Source: Exiguobacterium sp. s122 (GTDB lineage Bacteria > Bacillota > Bacilli > Exiguobacteriales > Exiguobacteriaceae). Taken from it: a DNA stretch of 64,000 bases. Under the pieces are notes generated by a model, which was given only the letters and a program-made list of their open reading frames with translations, was not told the origin of the DNA and did not search any database. The position numbers and the translations under genes were made by a program. Of this stretch, positions 11,536-20,503 are shown piece by piece (the stretch's first letter is position 1; every line of letters starts with the position of its first letter). The stretch is from the NCBI RefSeq assembly GCF_018618475.1, contig NZ_JACSMD010000001.1, forward strand, positions 1,798,001-1,862,000. The letters run 5' to 3'.

Positions 11536-12367
11536 GTTTGACTCCTCCTAATAAGTTTAAGCTACAATCGAGCGCCGTCACGGAATGGGTCAACTGTCCG
11601 ACGGAGACGACGTCGACACCCGTATCACGATAGGCGGCAATCGTCTCGAGCGTGATCCCGCCTGACGCCTCGGTCTTGATTCCGTCCGGTACGAGGGCGG
11701 TCCACGCTTTCAACTCGTCCGGCGTTCGATTGTCGAGCATGATGACGTCGGGTCTGGCCGATATGGCCTCATGAAGGGCTTCCAGTGACTCGACTTCGAC
11801 TTCAACAGCCGTCGTATGTCCGTTTTGGGCACGGGCCAGTTCGACGGCACGGGTGATACTTCCGAGCGCTGCGATATGGTTGTCTTTAATCATGACGGCA
11901 TCGTCGAGACGGAGTCGATGGTTTTTTCCCCCGCCGGCCCGGACGGCGTGCTTTTCGAGCATCCGCAGTCCTGGTGTCGTCTTACGTGTATCGGCAACGG
12001 CAATCGTCGGGTCGGCAAGGGCCTCCACACAGCGTCGGGTCATCGTCGCAATCCCGCTCATATGTTGCACGAGGTTCAAAAGTACCCGCTCGGTCTCAAG
12101 AATCGTCCGAGTCTTTCCTCTCAACACGAATAAGACGTCGCCGTGCTTCACCTTCGTCCCGTCATCCAAACATGATTCGACGACGAGCCGTTGCATCGAG
12201 GAAAGCTCGAGTACGACGCTTTGACCACAAAAGATGCCATCCGCTTTCGCCGTCACGGCAGCCGTCGACATACTGCGCGAGTCGATGAGTGCACTCGAGG
12301 CGTCCCCGAATCCGATATCTTCACGCAAAAACTCCGTGAGCTGTTCGCGCAGTAACATCCTGTTCAT
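11486..12367 (-). CDS. nadC: Nicotinate-nucleotide pyrophosphorylase (carboxylating)
   Basis: 293 residues. It converts quinolinate and PRPP to nicotinate mononucleotide. Family motifs are [22 protein letters not shown] with NHR (PRPP/quinolinate site), VEVEVES, MLDN and EASGGI. GGAGGG precedes the ATG. It overlaps nadB by 47 bases and nadA by 50 bases, both long for coupled genes. The last 15 or so residues look non-conserved and exist mainly as coding overlap with nadA. Confidence 0.96.
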   Translation of the reverse strand: MNRMLLREQLTEFLREDIGFGDASSALIDSRSMSTAAVTAKADGIFCGQSVVLELSSMQRLVVESCLDDGTKVKHGDVLFVLRGKTRTILETERVLLNLVQHMSGIATMTRRCVEALADPTIAVADTRKTTPGLRMLEKHAVRAGGGKNHRLRLDDAVMIKDNHIAALGSITRAVELARAQNGHTTAVEVEVESLEALHEAISARPDVIMLDNRTPDELKAWTALVPDGIKTEASGGITLETIAAYRDTGVDVVSVGQLTHSVTALDCSLNLLGGVKHATTRHDANRIYEPVD

Positions 12368-13754
12368 CCAATCCCTCCAATTCTAAAAAAGCGAGCGCAA
12401 GCAGACGCGCCGCCTCGAGTTGTAATGTTTGTTCCGCCAATTGTCTTGTCACGTGTTTCGTTCGTGTCAATTGGTGGGTATTTTCTAAGAAACTTCTGAT
12501 TTCGTCAATCGCTGGCGAAATCGTCAACCACTTTCCAATTTGTCGGCGAAACGACTGAAACACCTCATCCGTCACGTCATACGCTGTCCCGCCATCCGCA
12601 TCGCTTATTCCATGCTTCAACTCGAGCGCTGAAGCGACCCGTTTTCCGAACACCCAACATTCAAGAAGTGAATTTGAAGCGAGTCGGTTCTTGCCATGTA
12701 CACCCGTGTCGGCGACTTCTCCGACCGCGTACAACCCGTCTACCGACGTCCTTCCGTCTTCATCGACGGCGATCCCACCCATTTGAAAATGTAAACCGGG
12801 TCGGACCGGAATCAACGCCAAATCAATCTGTCGTGCCTGACACGTCGCAGTAAGTTTCGGGAACCGTTCCGTCATGCGAGCGACCTGAGACGTCTCGAGA
12901 TAGACGTGACCCCGGTGCGCTGTCAAAACGGCCGCCACGTCATCCCGCGGGGCGAGACTACCGAGCGGATGGTGCGCCATCACGTGTCGGCCGGCTTCGT
13001 CAACAAGCGTCGCCCCGGCACCGCGCAGCGCCTCGGTCACGAGCTCGGGCGTCCCGCTCGCGAGTAGTGTTGGATGAAATTGCAGGTCCGTGATGTTTTT
13101 AAGCGCCGCCCCGACACGTTGAGCCAAGACGAGACCATCACCCGTCACCGTCCGACAGTTCGACGTCCAGTCGAGGAGACCGCCGATGCCACCTGTCGCA
13201 AGGACGACCGCCCCTGCTTCAATCTGGAGGCGCGCTTCTCGTGTGAAGCCGGTCGCCCCAACGACTCGGCCGTCGTGTTCAAGCAGTCGGTCAATCAACA
13301 CGTGTTCCATGACGTGAACATGACCCGGCAGGCGATCCCGAAGCGTCGCCATTATGTGACGCCCCGTCTCGTCGCCACCGACATGGAAGATGCGAGACGT
13401 GCTGTGTGCCCCTTCCCTTCCGAGCGCATACTGTTCGTCCTCCCGGTCGAACACGACACCAAATTGCTCCATCTCTTGAATCGCCTCACGTCCTGCTTCA
13501 GCGAGAAGACGAACCCGCTCTAGCTGGGCAGTCCATTTCGACGCCGCGAGCGTGTCGCGGATATGGGTTTCACTCGTCGGTTCAAGATACGCACTCGCCA
13601 TCCCGCCTTGCGCGAGGTCCGAGTTCGCTTCCGTCACACAGCCTTTTGTCACGAGTAAGACGCGGTATGTGTCAGGTACATGAAGTGCGACCGTTACGGC
13701 CGCGAGACCTGATCCAATAATGAGCACGTCGGTTCGTTCTAACTGTAAAGACAT
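12321..13754 (-). CDS. nadB: L-aspartate oxidase
   Basis: 477 residues. FAD-dependent oxidation of aspartate to iminoaspartate, the first step of NAD synthesis. It has the FAD-binding N-terminus DVLIIGSGLAAVTVAL (9-24), the segment NSDLAQGGM, and the C-terminal VGEVADTGVHGKNRLASNSLLEC signature. AGGTGA precedes the ATG. It is first in nadB-nadC-nadA and divergent from the desulfurase-niaR pair, which suggests NiaR control from the shared 95-base spacer. Confidence 0.96.
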   Translation of the reverse strand: MSLQLERTDVLIIGSGLAAVTVALHVPDTYRVLLVTKGCVTEANSDLAQGGMASAYLEPTSETHIRDTLAASKWTAQLERVRLLAEAGREAIQEMEQFGVVFDREDEQYALGREGAHSTSRIFHVGGDETGRHIMATLRDRLPGHVHVMEHVLIDRLLEHDGRVVGATGFTREARLQIEAGAVVLATGGIGGLLDWTSNCRTVTGDGLVLAQRVGAALKNITDLQFHPTLLASGTPELVTEALRGAGATLVDEAGRHVMAHHPLGSLAPRDDVAAVLTAHRGHVYLETSQVARMTERFPKLTATCQARQIDLALIPVRPGLHFQMGGIAVDEDGRTSVDGLYAVGEVADTGVHGKNRLASNSLLECWVFGKRVASALELKHGISDADGGTAYDVTDEVFQSFRRQIGKWLTISPAIDEIRSFLENTHQLTRTKHVTRQLAEQTLQLEAARLLALAFLELEGLDEQDVTARTAHGVFA

Positions 13755-13849
13755 CTGTATATCACCTGTTTTTCATATGTAATGTTGACTTGTAAACTAG
13801 TTTCGCATAATTTTGTGAAGAAGACAACATGAGAAAAGAGGGACATCTG
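13755..13849. promoter_or_regulatory. Divergent nadB / desulfurase-niaR control region
   Basis: Plus promoter: TTGACT (13785-13790), 17-base spacer, TAATTT (13808-13813). Two dyads overlap it: an imperfect GTTnACnnGTnAAC (13784-13797), and a perfect 10-base palindrome AAACTAGTTT (13794-13803). Given the divergent NAD genes and a NiaR repressor in the plus operon, one or both may be the operator. I could not match them with certainty to a known NiaR consensus. Confidence 0.4.
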
Positions 13850-14980
13850 ATGAACCGATACTTCGATTACGCCGCCACCCATCCGATGACGAAAGCCGCG
13901 CTCGATCATTACACGGCGATGGCGCGAGGCGTCTACGGCAATCCGTCCTCCCTCCATGCCGCCGGGTACATGGCGGAAGATTATTTGACCGAGGCAAGGC
14001 GACTCATCAAGCAAGCACTCGGACTCGACATGCTCCGCGGGAAGCTCCTTTTCACCGGGAGCGGCTCGGAGAGTAATTACATCGCGCTGACGAGCCTTCG
14101 AAAGCGCATGAAAGGAAAGGAAGTCATCACGTCGTGGCAAGAACACGATTCGGTGTCGCTCCTCCTCGATGAATGGGTTGCCGAGGGTGTCACCGTCCAT
14201 CGGTTGAAATTGAAAGACGGTCGGTTCGATCACGAGACGTTTACAAATCTCCTTGAGCGGGACATCGGACTCGTGACGTTCCAGCACGTCAACTCGGACA
14301 CGGGCTGGGTATTGCCGCTCCACCAAATCCTCTGTCAATTGAAATACAAGAAAGTGCTCCTTCACGTCGACGGTGTCCAGGCGCTTGGGAAGATCCCAGT
14401 GTCCGTCGACGGAATCGACGCCTATTCATTTAGCGCCCATAAAGTCGGGGGGCCAAAAGGTGTCGGCGGGCTTTACATGGAACGGTTACTCCCCCCGCCT
14501 TATTATCCGGGCCATCACCAATACGGGATTCGGCCCGGGACGATTGACGTGCCTGGCATCTGCGCCTTCGTTAAAGCATTCACGGAACGACATGAGACGC
14601 GGACACGTCATGAAAGAAATTACGTGACGTTTCGTGCTATCTTGAAAGAGAAGACATCGTCTTACGTGGAATGGCTCGAGTTCGAGCATCAAAGCCCGGC
14701 CATCTTTTCGTTCGTCTCGAATCGCCGGAACGGCCAATGGTGGATGACCGAACTCGACGCCCTCGGCTTCCAAGTCTCAGCCGGGTCTGCTTGCAGAGCC
14801 GGACAGAATGGACCGAATCGCATGCTCGAATCGCTTGGATATGAGACAAGCGCCTGTCACGGGCTCGTCCGCATTTCATTCGGGGAAGGTACGACCATAG
14901 AGGCAACGTCAGCGCTCGCTGACGCCATCGTCACTTTAGCAAGGAGAGTTGAATCGTATGAACAAACGCTTAGCCGGTGA
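13850..14980 (+). CDS. nifS: Cysteine desulfurase (NifS/IscS-like) of the NAD locus
   Basis: 376 residues from the ATG at 13850 (GAGGGAC upstream). It is a PLP-dependent class-V aminotransferase fold enzyme releasing sulfur from cysteine. The N-terminal YFDYAATHPM, the PLP lysine in SFSAHKVGGPKG (about 200), and the catalytic cysteine in SAGSACRAGQ (about 320) are all present. Its place beside nadBCA fits a role in building the NadA iron-sulfur cluster, by analogy with Bacillus nifS. It overlaps niaR by 23 bases. Confidence 0.93.
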   Translation: MNRYFDYAATHPMTKAALDHYTAMARGVYGNPSSLHAAGYMAEDYLTEARRLIKQALGLDMLRGKLLFTGSGSESNYIALTSLRKRMKGKEVITSWQEHDSVSLLLDEWVAEGVTVHRLKLKDGRFDHETFTNLLERDIGLVTFQHVNSDTGWVLPLHQILCQLKYKKVLLHVDGVQALGKIPVSVDGIDAYSFSAHKVGGPKGVGGLYMERLLPPPYYPGHHQYGIRPGTIDVPGICAFVKAFTERHETRTRHERNYVTFRAILKEKTSSYVEWLEFEHQSPAIFSFVSNRRNGQWWMTELDALGFQVSAGSACRAGQNGPNRMLESLGYETSACHGLVRISFGEGTTIEATSALADAIVTLARRVESYEQTLSR

Positions 14981-15497
14981 AGAACGCCGGCGCACGCTGC
15001 TCGAACTGATTGAATCGAGCACGGAACCCATCACAGGGGCCGAGCTCGCCCGCCATGTCGCGGTCAGTCGTCAAGTCGTCGTGCAGGACTTATCACTTTT
15101 AAAAGCGAAAGGCCATCAAATCGTCGCAACCGCACGCGGTTACGTCTATCTTCCGGGGGAAGCGGCACCTTCCGCCTACACACGGAAAATCGTCTGTCGA
15201 CATACACCTGAAGAAATGGAGACCGAGATGAACGCCATCGTCGATGAAGGGGTCACGATTCGTGACGTCATTATCGACCATCCCGTTTACGGCTCGATCA
15301 CCGGACAACTCATGGTGAAGAGTCGCCGGGACGTCCGGGCATTTCTAGAACGGGTCGCCACCAATCAGGCCGCCCCGCTCTCTCATCTGACGGACGGACT
15401 CCACATTCACACGCTCGAAGCCGACAACAAAGAGGCAATCCACGCCGCCGTCCAAGAGCTCGACCGGCTCGGCATTCTCGTGTCGGCCATTGATTAA
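14958..15497 (+). CDS. niaR: NiaR, niacin-responsive transcriptional repressor
   Basis: 179 residues from the ATG at 14958; AAGGAGAG (14941-14948) supports this over the upstream TTG. The N-terminal winged HTH (about 6-58) has GAELARHVAVSRQVVVQDLSLLKAKG. The C-terminal 3H domain (about 70-175) shows its histidines in DHPVYG and LSHLTDGLHIHTLE. YrxA/NiaR uses this domain to sense nicotinic acid and represses NAD synthesis genes. It is cotranscribed with the desulfurase and divergent from nadBCA, the expected targets. Confidence 0.93.
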   Translation: MNKRLAGEERRRTLLELIESSTEPITGAELARHVAVSRQVVVQDLSLLKAKGHQIVATARGYVYLPGEAAPSAYTRKIVCRHTPEEMETEMNAIVDEGVTIRDVIIDHPVYGSITGQLMVKSRRDVRAFLERVATNQAAPLSHLTDGLHIHTLEADNKEAIHAAVQELDRLGILVSAID

Positions 15498-15526
15498 AAG
15501 ATGTCACGTTTTTGTGACATCTTTTC
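15496..15526 (+). terminator. Terminator after niaR
   Basis: AAAAGATGTCAC, loop, GTGACATCTTTT, starting at the niaR stop codon. Confidence 0.9.
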
Positions 15527-15606
15527 TTTTGCTTTTTCGTCCCGTCCGTTATACTAATGGATGGGTATGATTTCCTATTAATTTATTGAGAAAGGAGTGA
15601 CGCAGC

Positions 15607-16188
15607 ATGTGGCACTTCCTCGAGCAACTGTTAGTCGGATGTGGTGTCTTCAGCATCCCGCTCGGCATCTTCATCCAACTGATTCCAAACGAGCTCGTGC
15701 TCGCTTACGGCGGTTATCTTGTTGGGTCCCTTGACGCGTCGTTCCTGCTCATCTTCTTGCTCGCCTGGGTCGCCTTTGTGACGAGTCAGGTCGGTTTATA
15801 TTGGCTAGGTCGATATGGTGGACGACCGGTCGCATTAAAACTGTATCGCTCGTTCCGTATTAAACCGGAAAAACAACTGCTGGCCGAGGCGTGGTTCGAG
15901 AAATATGGGGCGTGGATCGTGTGCCTCAGTCTCATCTGGCGACAACTGTTCGCCATCAGTGCCGGCGTCATGCGCTTGTCGTTCCGAAAGTTCTTCGTCG
16001 TGACAACGCTTGTTTTCGCGGTCTGGTCGTTCGTCTTCGTCAAAGTCGGGATGATGCTCGGCAGCAATTGGCGTCAAATCGGCGCGTTCATGCATGGGTT
16101 CGGCCCTTACGTCCTACTCGCAATCGCGTTGTTCTTCGGCGTCCGTTACATCCTGTCACATCCGAGCATCCTAAAAAAGTCAGCTTGA
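15607..16188 (+). CDS. DedA/VTT-domain membrane protein
   Basis: 193 residues with four or more hydrophobic segments. It has the DedA-type pattern: a first re-entrant helix with IQLIPNELVLAYGGYLVG, GLYWLGRYGG, a central FEKYGAWIVCLSLIWRQL, then FRKFF. DedA proteins are membrane flippases for lipid carriers such as undecaprenyl phosphate, or affect membrane homeostasis. The substrate here is unknown. AAAGGAGTGACGCAGC precedes the ATG. A TATACT (15550-15555) is a possible -10 box. Confidence 0.8.
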   Translation: MWHFLEQLLVGCGVFSIPLGIFIQLIPNELVLAYGGYLVGSLDASFLLIFLLAWVAFVTSQVGLYWLGRYGGRPVALKLYRSFRIKPEKQLLAEAWFEKYGAWIVCLSLIWRQLFAISAGVMRLSFRKFFVVTTLVFAVWSFVFVKVGMMLGSNWRQIGAFMHGFGPYVLLAIALFFGVRYILSHPSILKKSA

Positions 16189-16211
16189 GCAATCGCTCGA
16201 GCTGACTTTTT
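16173..16211 (+). terminator. Terminator after dedA-like gene
   Basis: AAAAAGTCAGCTTGAGC, AATC loop, GCTCGAGCTGACTTTTT. The 5' arm includes the stop codon. Confidence 0.9.
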
Positions 16212-16299
16212 GAATAGAGGTAAATTGGTGCATCACGGCGAATAGGTCAACGTGAAGTCATAAAGCGAATAGACGGCTACCGTCAAAGGAGGAATTTCT

Positions 16300-17076
16300 A
16301 TGTTCCATCGTCGAAAAACGTACACGATTCGCCCAGAACGTCTCGAAGAATTCACGTCATTTTTCCATACATACCTGTATCCGATTCAGGTATCGCACGG
16401 CGCACGGCTCGTCGGACGTTGGGTGACCGAAGACCAGACCGAGGTCATGGCACTTTGGGAATACAGCGACCGGGAGCACTACGAACAAGTCGAACGAGAC
16501 TACCGCGCTAGCTCGCTCCGCCGGGAGGCGATGAAGAAGCGGGCCCGACTCGGGAAGGACCTTTACATCAAGTCGAGCGAGGAGTTCATGATGCCGACGG
16601 GACATTACACACCCCCGCGCACCATCGTCTCGGTGACCGCGTACGTCACGAACGACGCGGGCGAGGTGCTCCTCGTCCAAAATATGCACCGAAACGACAC
16701 GTTCGAGATGCCGGGCGGTCAAGTCGAAGAGCACGAGTCGCTCGTCGACGCCGTCCATCGTGAGGTGAAAGAAGAGACCGGTGCCGATATTCAAGTCGAA
16801 GGCATCACCGGCATTTATCAGAACGTATCCTCGCGTGTCTTATGTGTCACGTTCCGTGCCCGCTATGTATCCGGCGAGCTCGCCCCGCAACCAGGTGAAA
16901 CGCAGGAAGTCGGCTTCTACAAGATCGACGCGTCGAACATCTCGGATTACATTAAGCGTGAGCACTTCCAAATGCGCGTCCTCGATGCCATGGACCCGAC
17001 GTATTTACCACACGCCATTTATAAAGTCCGTCCATACGAGTTGCTCGAACGGGTCGAGCGTCATCATACCGTATAA
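16300..17076 (+). CDS. NIPSNAP-Nudix fusion hydrolase
   Basis: 258 residues with two domains. Residues 1-100 look like a NIPSNAP dimeric alpha/beta barrel (YTIRPERLEEF, then GARLVGRWVTED and LWEYSDREHYE). Residues 107-245 are a Nudix hydrolase with a perfect Nudix box, G-x5-E-x7-RE-V-K-EE-T-GA, from the GGQVEEHE segment on (about residues 133-157). The substrate is likely a nucleoside diphosphate derivative but cannot be told. AAAGGAGG precedes the ATG. It is monocistronic. Confidence 0.85.
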   Translation: MFHRRKTYTIRPERLEEFTSFFHTYLYPIQVSHGARLVGRWVTEDQTEVMALWEYSDREHYEQVERDYRASSLRREAMKKRARLGKDLYIKSSEEFMMPTGHYTPPRTIVSVTAYVTNDAGEVLLVQNMHRNDTFEMPGGQVEEHESLVDAVHREVKEETGADIQVEGITGIYQNVSSRVLCVTFRARYVSGELAPQPGETQEVGFYKIDASNISDYIKREHFQMRVLDAMDPTYLPHAIYKVRPYELLERVERHHTV

Positions 17077-17082
17077 CACAAA

Positions 17083-17107
17083 AAGGGACCTCAGCTTGAG
17101 GTCCCTT
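17083..17107. terminator. Bidirectional terminator
   Basis: AAGGGACCTCA, GCT loop, TGAGGTCCCTT, with an A run on one side and T-rich sequence on the other, between the convergent Nudix and CorC/HlyC genes. Confidence 0.85.
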
Positions 17108-17110
17108 CGT

Positions 17111-18379
17111 TTATGCTTCTTCTGCCGGTTCAGATTGAGTCGTTTCAACCAATAGCTTGCGCACGCGGCGTTTTTCGACGTGGAGAACGGTGAACGTCAT
17201 GTCCTCATACGTGACACGCGCCCCTTTCTCTGGGATGTCGCCGAGCATTTCGACGATCCATCCTCCCATCGTATTCGAGTCTATTTCCGGTTCTTTGATG
17301 CCCATCTCTTCGGCGAACTCATCGACGTCCATGTCGGCCATACACTCGTACACGCCTTCACGAAGGCGTCGCAAGTAGACGACCGATTCATCGTGCTCGT
17401 CCCAAATGTCTCCGACGAGTTCCTCGAGCATGTCCTCGAGCGTGATAAGGCCGGCCGTCCCCCCGAACTCGTCGAGCACAATCGCCATGTGCGACTGCTT
17501 TTGCTGTAAGATCGGGAGCAGCTCAATCAACTTCGTCTGCGGCGAGACGTACGTGAGCGGGCGGATGAGCGCCCGGACGTCCGTCACTTCCTCGCGTACC
17601 ATCGAACGGAGGAAATCGCGCTCCGACAATACACCGATGACGTTATCGATTGAATCTTTATAGACCGGCAGACGCGAATGGCCGCCACTGAAAATGGTTT
17701 GTTTGATTTCTTCAAGCGAATCATCGATATCGACGGCGAGGATGTCGATGCGCGGCGTTAACACGTCATCGACCGTGATGTCATTGAACGCGAAGGCGCT
17801 GTGCACGAGCTCGGCCTCGGTCTCGCCGAGTACCCCTTCCTCTTCCCCCATATCGACGAGCACTTTCAGCTCTTCTTCCGTCACGGACGGCTCTTTGTCC
17901 TTCATCCCGATGACGCGAAGCGTCAAACGCTTCAGTCCCGTAAAGAGGATCGTGATTGGCTTCAACACTTTCACCAAGAAGACGAGAATCCCGCTGATGA
18001 GAAGCGAGTATTTCTCGGCGAATTCCTTAGCGAGCGATTTCGGGAGAATCTCACCGAAAATCAAGATGAGGACCGTCGTCGCGAACGTCGAGATGAGGAG
18101 ACCCGTCCCGCCGCTGAAGATCGATGTCGCGATCGCCGTGGCGACCGTCGCCGACCCGATATTGACGATGTTGTTCCCGACGAGAATCGTCGAGAGCGTA
18201 TCGTCAAAGCGGTCGATCAGATGGAGGACGCGCTTCGCGGCACTGTCCCCATCTTCCGCCATACGAATCATCCGGACGCGGTTCACGCTCGAGAGCGCGG
18301 TTTCCGCTGACGAGAAGAATGCTGACAACAGAATCAAGACTGCATAAAGAATTAAACTAGACGAGGGCACAGGGTCCAC
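17111..18379 (-). CDS. CNNM/CorC-HlyC family membrane protein with CBS pair
   Basis: 422 residues: an N-terminal DUF21/CNNM transmembrane domain (about 10-175) with SSAETALSSVNR; two CBS domains (about 205-330, with TPRIDILAVDID and HMAIVLDEFGGTAGLITLEDMLEELVG split between them); and a C-terminal CorC_HlyC domain (about 345-420). These proteins are linked to magnesium or cobalt efflux and sometimes called hemolysin-like; no toxin role is implied. The start is a GTG with GGAG about 12 bases upstream, slightly far, so the exact start is uncertain. Confidence 0.9.
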   Translation of the reverse strand: MDPVPSSSLILYAVLILLSAFFSSAETALSSVNRVRMIRMAEDGDSAAKRVLHLIDRFDDTLSTILVGNNIVNIGSATVATAIATSIFSGGTGLLISTFATTVLILIFGEILPKSLAKEFAEKYSLLISGILVFLVKVLKPITILFTGLKRLTLRVIGMKDKEPSVTEEELKVLVDMGEEEGVLGETEAELVHSAFAFNDITVDDVLTPRIDILAVDIDDSLEEIKQTIFSGGHSRLPVYKDSIDNVIGVLSERDFLRSMVREEVTDVRALIRPLTYVSPQTKLIELLPILQQKQSHMAIVLDEFGGTAGLITLEDMLEELVGDIWDEHDESVVYLRRLREGVYECMADMDVDEFAEEMGIKEPEIDSNTMGGWIVEMLGDIPEKGARVTYEDMTFTVLHVEKRRVRKLLVETTQSEPAEEA

Positions 18380-18412
18380 GTGTACTTCACACTCCGTTCC
18401 TAATTGAAAAGA

Positions 18413-19702
18413 TTATTCGACGAACTCGAACTCGAAGTCGAGGATGGCCACGACGCTGCCGTCTTCGGCACCGAGTTTGCGGAGATCGTCGTCGATGCCC
18501 ATCTGACGCATCTGACGGGCAAATCGTTTAATTGACTCATCATGGTCGAAGTTCGTCATCTTGAAGAGTTTCTCGATGCGTGGCCCCGTGATTACGAAGC
18601 GATCGTACTCATCGATGTTGATTTGATACCCTTTCTCTTCTTTCTCATAACGATAGACGACGCGCGGTGTCGCGGTCTTCTCTTCGAGCTCTTCGAGTGG
18701 GAACTCAGGTGTCGAGTCCACAAGGTTAGCTACTTCGATAAGCAGATTGCGAAGTCCTTCTTTCGCAAGCGCTGAAATCGGGAATACCTTGACGTCTTCG
18801 CCGACTTTTTGTTGGAACTCAGCGAGATGCTCTTCAGCATCCGGCATGTCCATCTTGTTGGCGACGACGATTTGCGGACGCTCGAGAAGACGTAAGTTGT
18901 ACGACTCGAGCTCACGGTTGATCGTCGTGTAGTCTTCGAACGGGTCACGTCCTTCCATGCCGCTCATATCAATCATGTGGACGATCACTTTCGTCCGTTC
19001 GATATGGCGAAGGAACTGGTGACCGAGGCCGACGCCTTGGCTCGCCCCTTCAATGAGTCCTGGAAGATCGGCCATGACGAAGTCACGGTCATCTGCCGTC
19101 TTGACGACACCGAGGTTCGGTGTGATCGTCGTGAAGTGGTACGCGCCGATTTTCGGGCGTGCCGACGAGACGACCGACAAGAGTGTCGATTTCCCGACTG
19201 ATGGGAAGCCGACAAGACCGACGTCCGCGAGGAGTTTCAACTCGAGGCGAAGTTCGCGCTCTTGTCCCGGCTCCCCGTTCTCCGCGATCTCTGGTGCTGG
19301 GTTGGCCGGTGTCGCAAAGCGACAGTTCCCGCGTCCACCCCGACCGCCTTTAGCAATTGTGGCCCGTTGGCCGTGCTCCGTCAAATCGGCGATGACCGTA
19401 TCGGTCGCCGCGTCAAAGACGATTGTGCCAGGTGGGACTTTGACGACGAGCGGCTTCGCGCGACGTCCGTGCATCCCTTTTGACATCCCTTTTTCACCGT
19501 TTGAGGCGATGAATTTTTTCGAGAAACGGAAGTCAACGAGCGTACGCAAGCCTTCTTCTACTTCAAAAATGACGTCGCCACCGTGGCCACCGTCACCGCC
19601 GGCAGGGCCTCCGTCCGGGACATACTTCTCGCGGCGGAATGCGACCATCCCTTTCCCGCCGTCTCCAGCTTTTACAAAAATATTAACCTGATCGACAAAC
19701 AT
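18413..19702 (-). CDS. obg: Obg, ribosome-associated GTPase
   Basis: 429 residues: glycine-rich Obg domain (1-157, with [20 protein letters not shown]), GTPase domain (about 158-330; G1 [10 protein letters not shown]3 [10 protein letters not shown]4 NKMD), and a C-terminal OCT domain. Obg acts in large-subunit maturation and stress control, and is essential in Bacillus. The start follows the spo0B-like stop directly (TAAATG), with AAAGGAGGGG upstream. Confidence 0.97.
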   Translation of the reverse strand: MFVDQVNIFVKAGDGGKGMVAFRREKYVPDGGPAGGDGGHGGDVIFEVEEGLRTLVDFRFSKKFIASNGEKGMSKGMHGRRAKPLVVKVPPGTIVFDAATDTVIADLTEHGQRATIAKGGRGGRGNCRFATPANPAPEIAENGEPGQERELRLELKLLADVGLVGFPSVGKSTLLSVVSSARPKIGAYHFTTITPNLGVVKTADDRDFVMADLPGLIEGASQGVGLGHQFLRHIERTKVIVHMIDMSGMEGRDPFEDYTTINRELESYNLRLLERPQIVVANKMDMPDAEEHLAEFQQKVGEDVKVFPISALAKEGLRNLLIEVANLVDSTPEFPLEELEEKTATPRVVYRYEKEEKGYQINIDEYDRFVITGPRIEKLFKMTNFDHDESIKRFARQMRQMGIDDDLRKLGAEDGSVVAILDFEFEFVE

Positions 19703-20143
19703 TTAATTCCCCTCCTTTAAACGAAACGTAGAACATTCTACGGTCTGTTCGTACACTTCCTCTGGCGTGAACACGCCTTCCGGCACGTTGCCGAAGACGC
19801 GCACCGTCAGTCCGTCCGTGAACGTCACATGAATCGGTCCATCCGTTCCTGACAGAAGACGGACGAGCTTGTCCGCCACGCACGCGTCGTCTAACGACAC
19901 GCGGTCGGTCGATACCGTATAGGTCAACCGCCCTTCCCAGTTCGCTTGAATGACGACGATACTCGTCGTCGGTATGTTCAACCGAACGAGCGCACTCTCT
20001 TCGTCGGCGTGCTGACGATATCGCTCGTACAGCTCCTCGAGTTTATCAGGTTCGAGCGCCGCATACAAAGAGATCATCTGAAGCCGATTCATCCATTCGT
20101 GACGGACGGTCGATACGAGTTTCAGTGCTGCCTGTGAGTCCAT
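19703..20143 (-). CDS. Spo0B-like phosphotransferase domain protein
   Basis: 146 residues. The N-terminal helix carries VRHEWMNRLQMI (13-24), which matches the Spo0B helical-hairpin motif around the phospho-accepting histidine; here that would be His15. Residues 55-140 form an alpha/beta domain like the degenerate kinase fold of Spo0B. It sits between rpmA and obg, as spo0B does in Bacillus, yet is shorter than the 192-residue B. subtilis protein, and no sporulation gene remains nearby. It may pass phosphate between response regulators outside sporulation, or act otherwise. Confidence 0.75.
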   Translation of the reverse strand: MDSQAALKLVSTVRHEWMNRLQMISLYAALEPDKLEELYERYRQHADEESALVRLNIPTTSIVVIQANWEGRLTYTVSTDRVSLDDACVADKLVRLLSGTDGPIHVTFTDGLTVRVFGNVPEGVFTPEEVYEQTVECSTFRLKEGN

Positions 20144-20157
20144 TTGATCCTCTCCTA

Positions 20158-20196
20158 GAAAAAAAGACTCTAACCAAATAAGTGGCTAGAGTCTTC
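20158..20196 (-). terminator. Terminator after rpmA
   Basis: Minus strand: AGACTCTAGCCA, loop, TGGTTAGAGTCT and seven T. Only 15 bases separate it from the next gene (spo0B-like), leaving no room for a new promoter, so it may attenuate rather than fully stop. Confidence 0.85.
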
Positions 20197-20209
20197 TGCG
20201 TGGTTCTAC

Positions 20210-20491
20210 TTACGCAACTGGGTAAACGCTCACTTGTTTCTTGTCGCGACCAAGACGCTCGAAGCGTACTACGCCGTCAACTTTAGCAAACAATGTGTCG
20301 TCGCCACCACGGCCGACGTTTTCACCTGGGTGAATCTTCGTACCGCGTTGACGGTAGAGGATTGATCCAGCTGAAACAGTCTGTCCGTCAGCGCGTTTAG
20401 CGCCGAGGCGTTTCGAAATCGAGTCACGACCGTTTTTAGTCGATCCTACTCCCTTTTTCGATGCGAAGAACTGAAGGTTCAATTGTAACAT
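20210..20491 (-). CDS. rpmA: Ribosomal protein bL27 with cleavable N-terminal extension
   Basis: 93 residues from the ATG at 20491 with AGGAGGTGG upstream. The N-terminus [10 protein letters not shown] precedes S-K-K-G-V-G-S-T, the usual mature start of L27, whose N-terminus reaches the peptidyl transferase centre. The extension matches the motif removed by Prp protease in Firmicutes, and prp lies just upstream in the same operon. Confidence 0.97.
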   Translation of the reverse strand: MLQLNLQFFASKKGVGSTKNGRDSISKRLGAKRADGQTVSAGSILYRQRGTKIHPGENVGRGGDDTLFAKVDGVVRFERLGRDKKQVSVYPVA

Positions 20492-20503
20492 GAGGTCCAC
20501 CTC

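Noticed and set aside
13739-14365. Long open frame on minus opposite the desulfurase gene (208 codons)
   Set aside because: It lies antisense to a well-supported gene, lacks a ribosome site, and its composition mirrors the codon pattern of the real gene.
19053-19691. 212-codon open frame on plus opposite obg
   Set aside because: Low-complexity Ser/Pro/Arg-rich product typical of an antisense shadow of a GC-rich conserved gene.
20492-20500. GTG start three codons upstream for L27
   Set aside because: It falls inside the ribosome binding sequence AGGAGGTGG. The ATG at 20491 gives the expected MLQLNLQ start.
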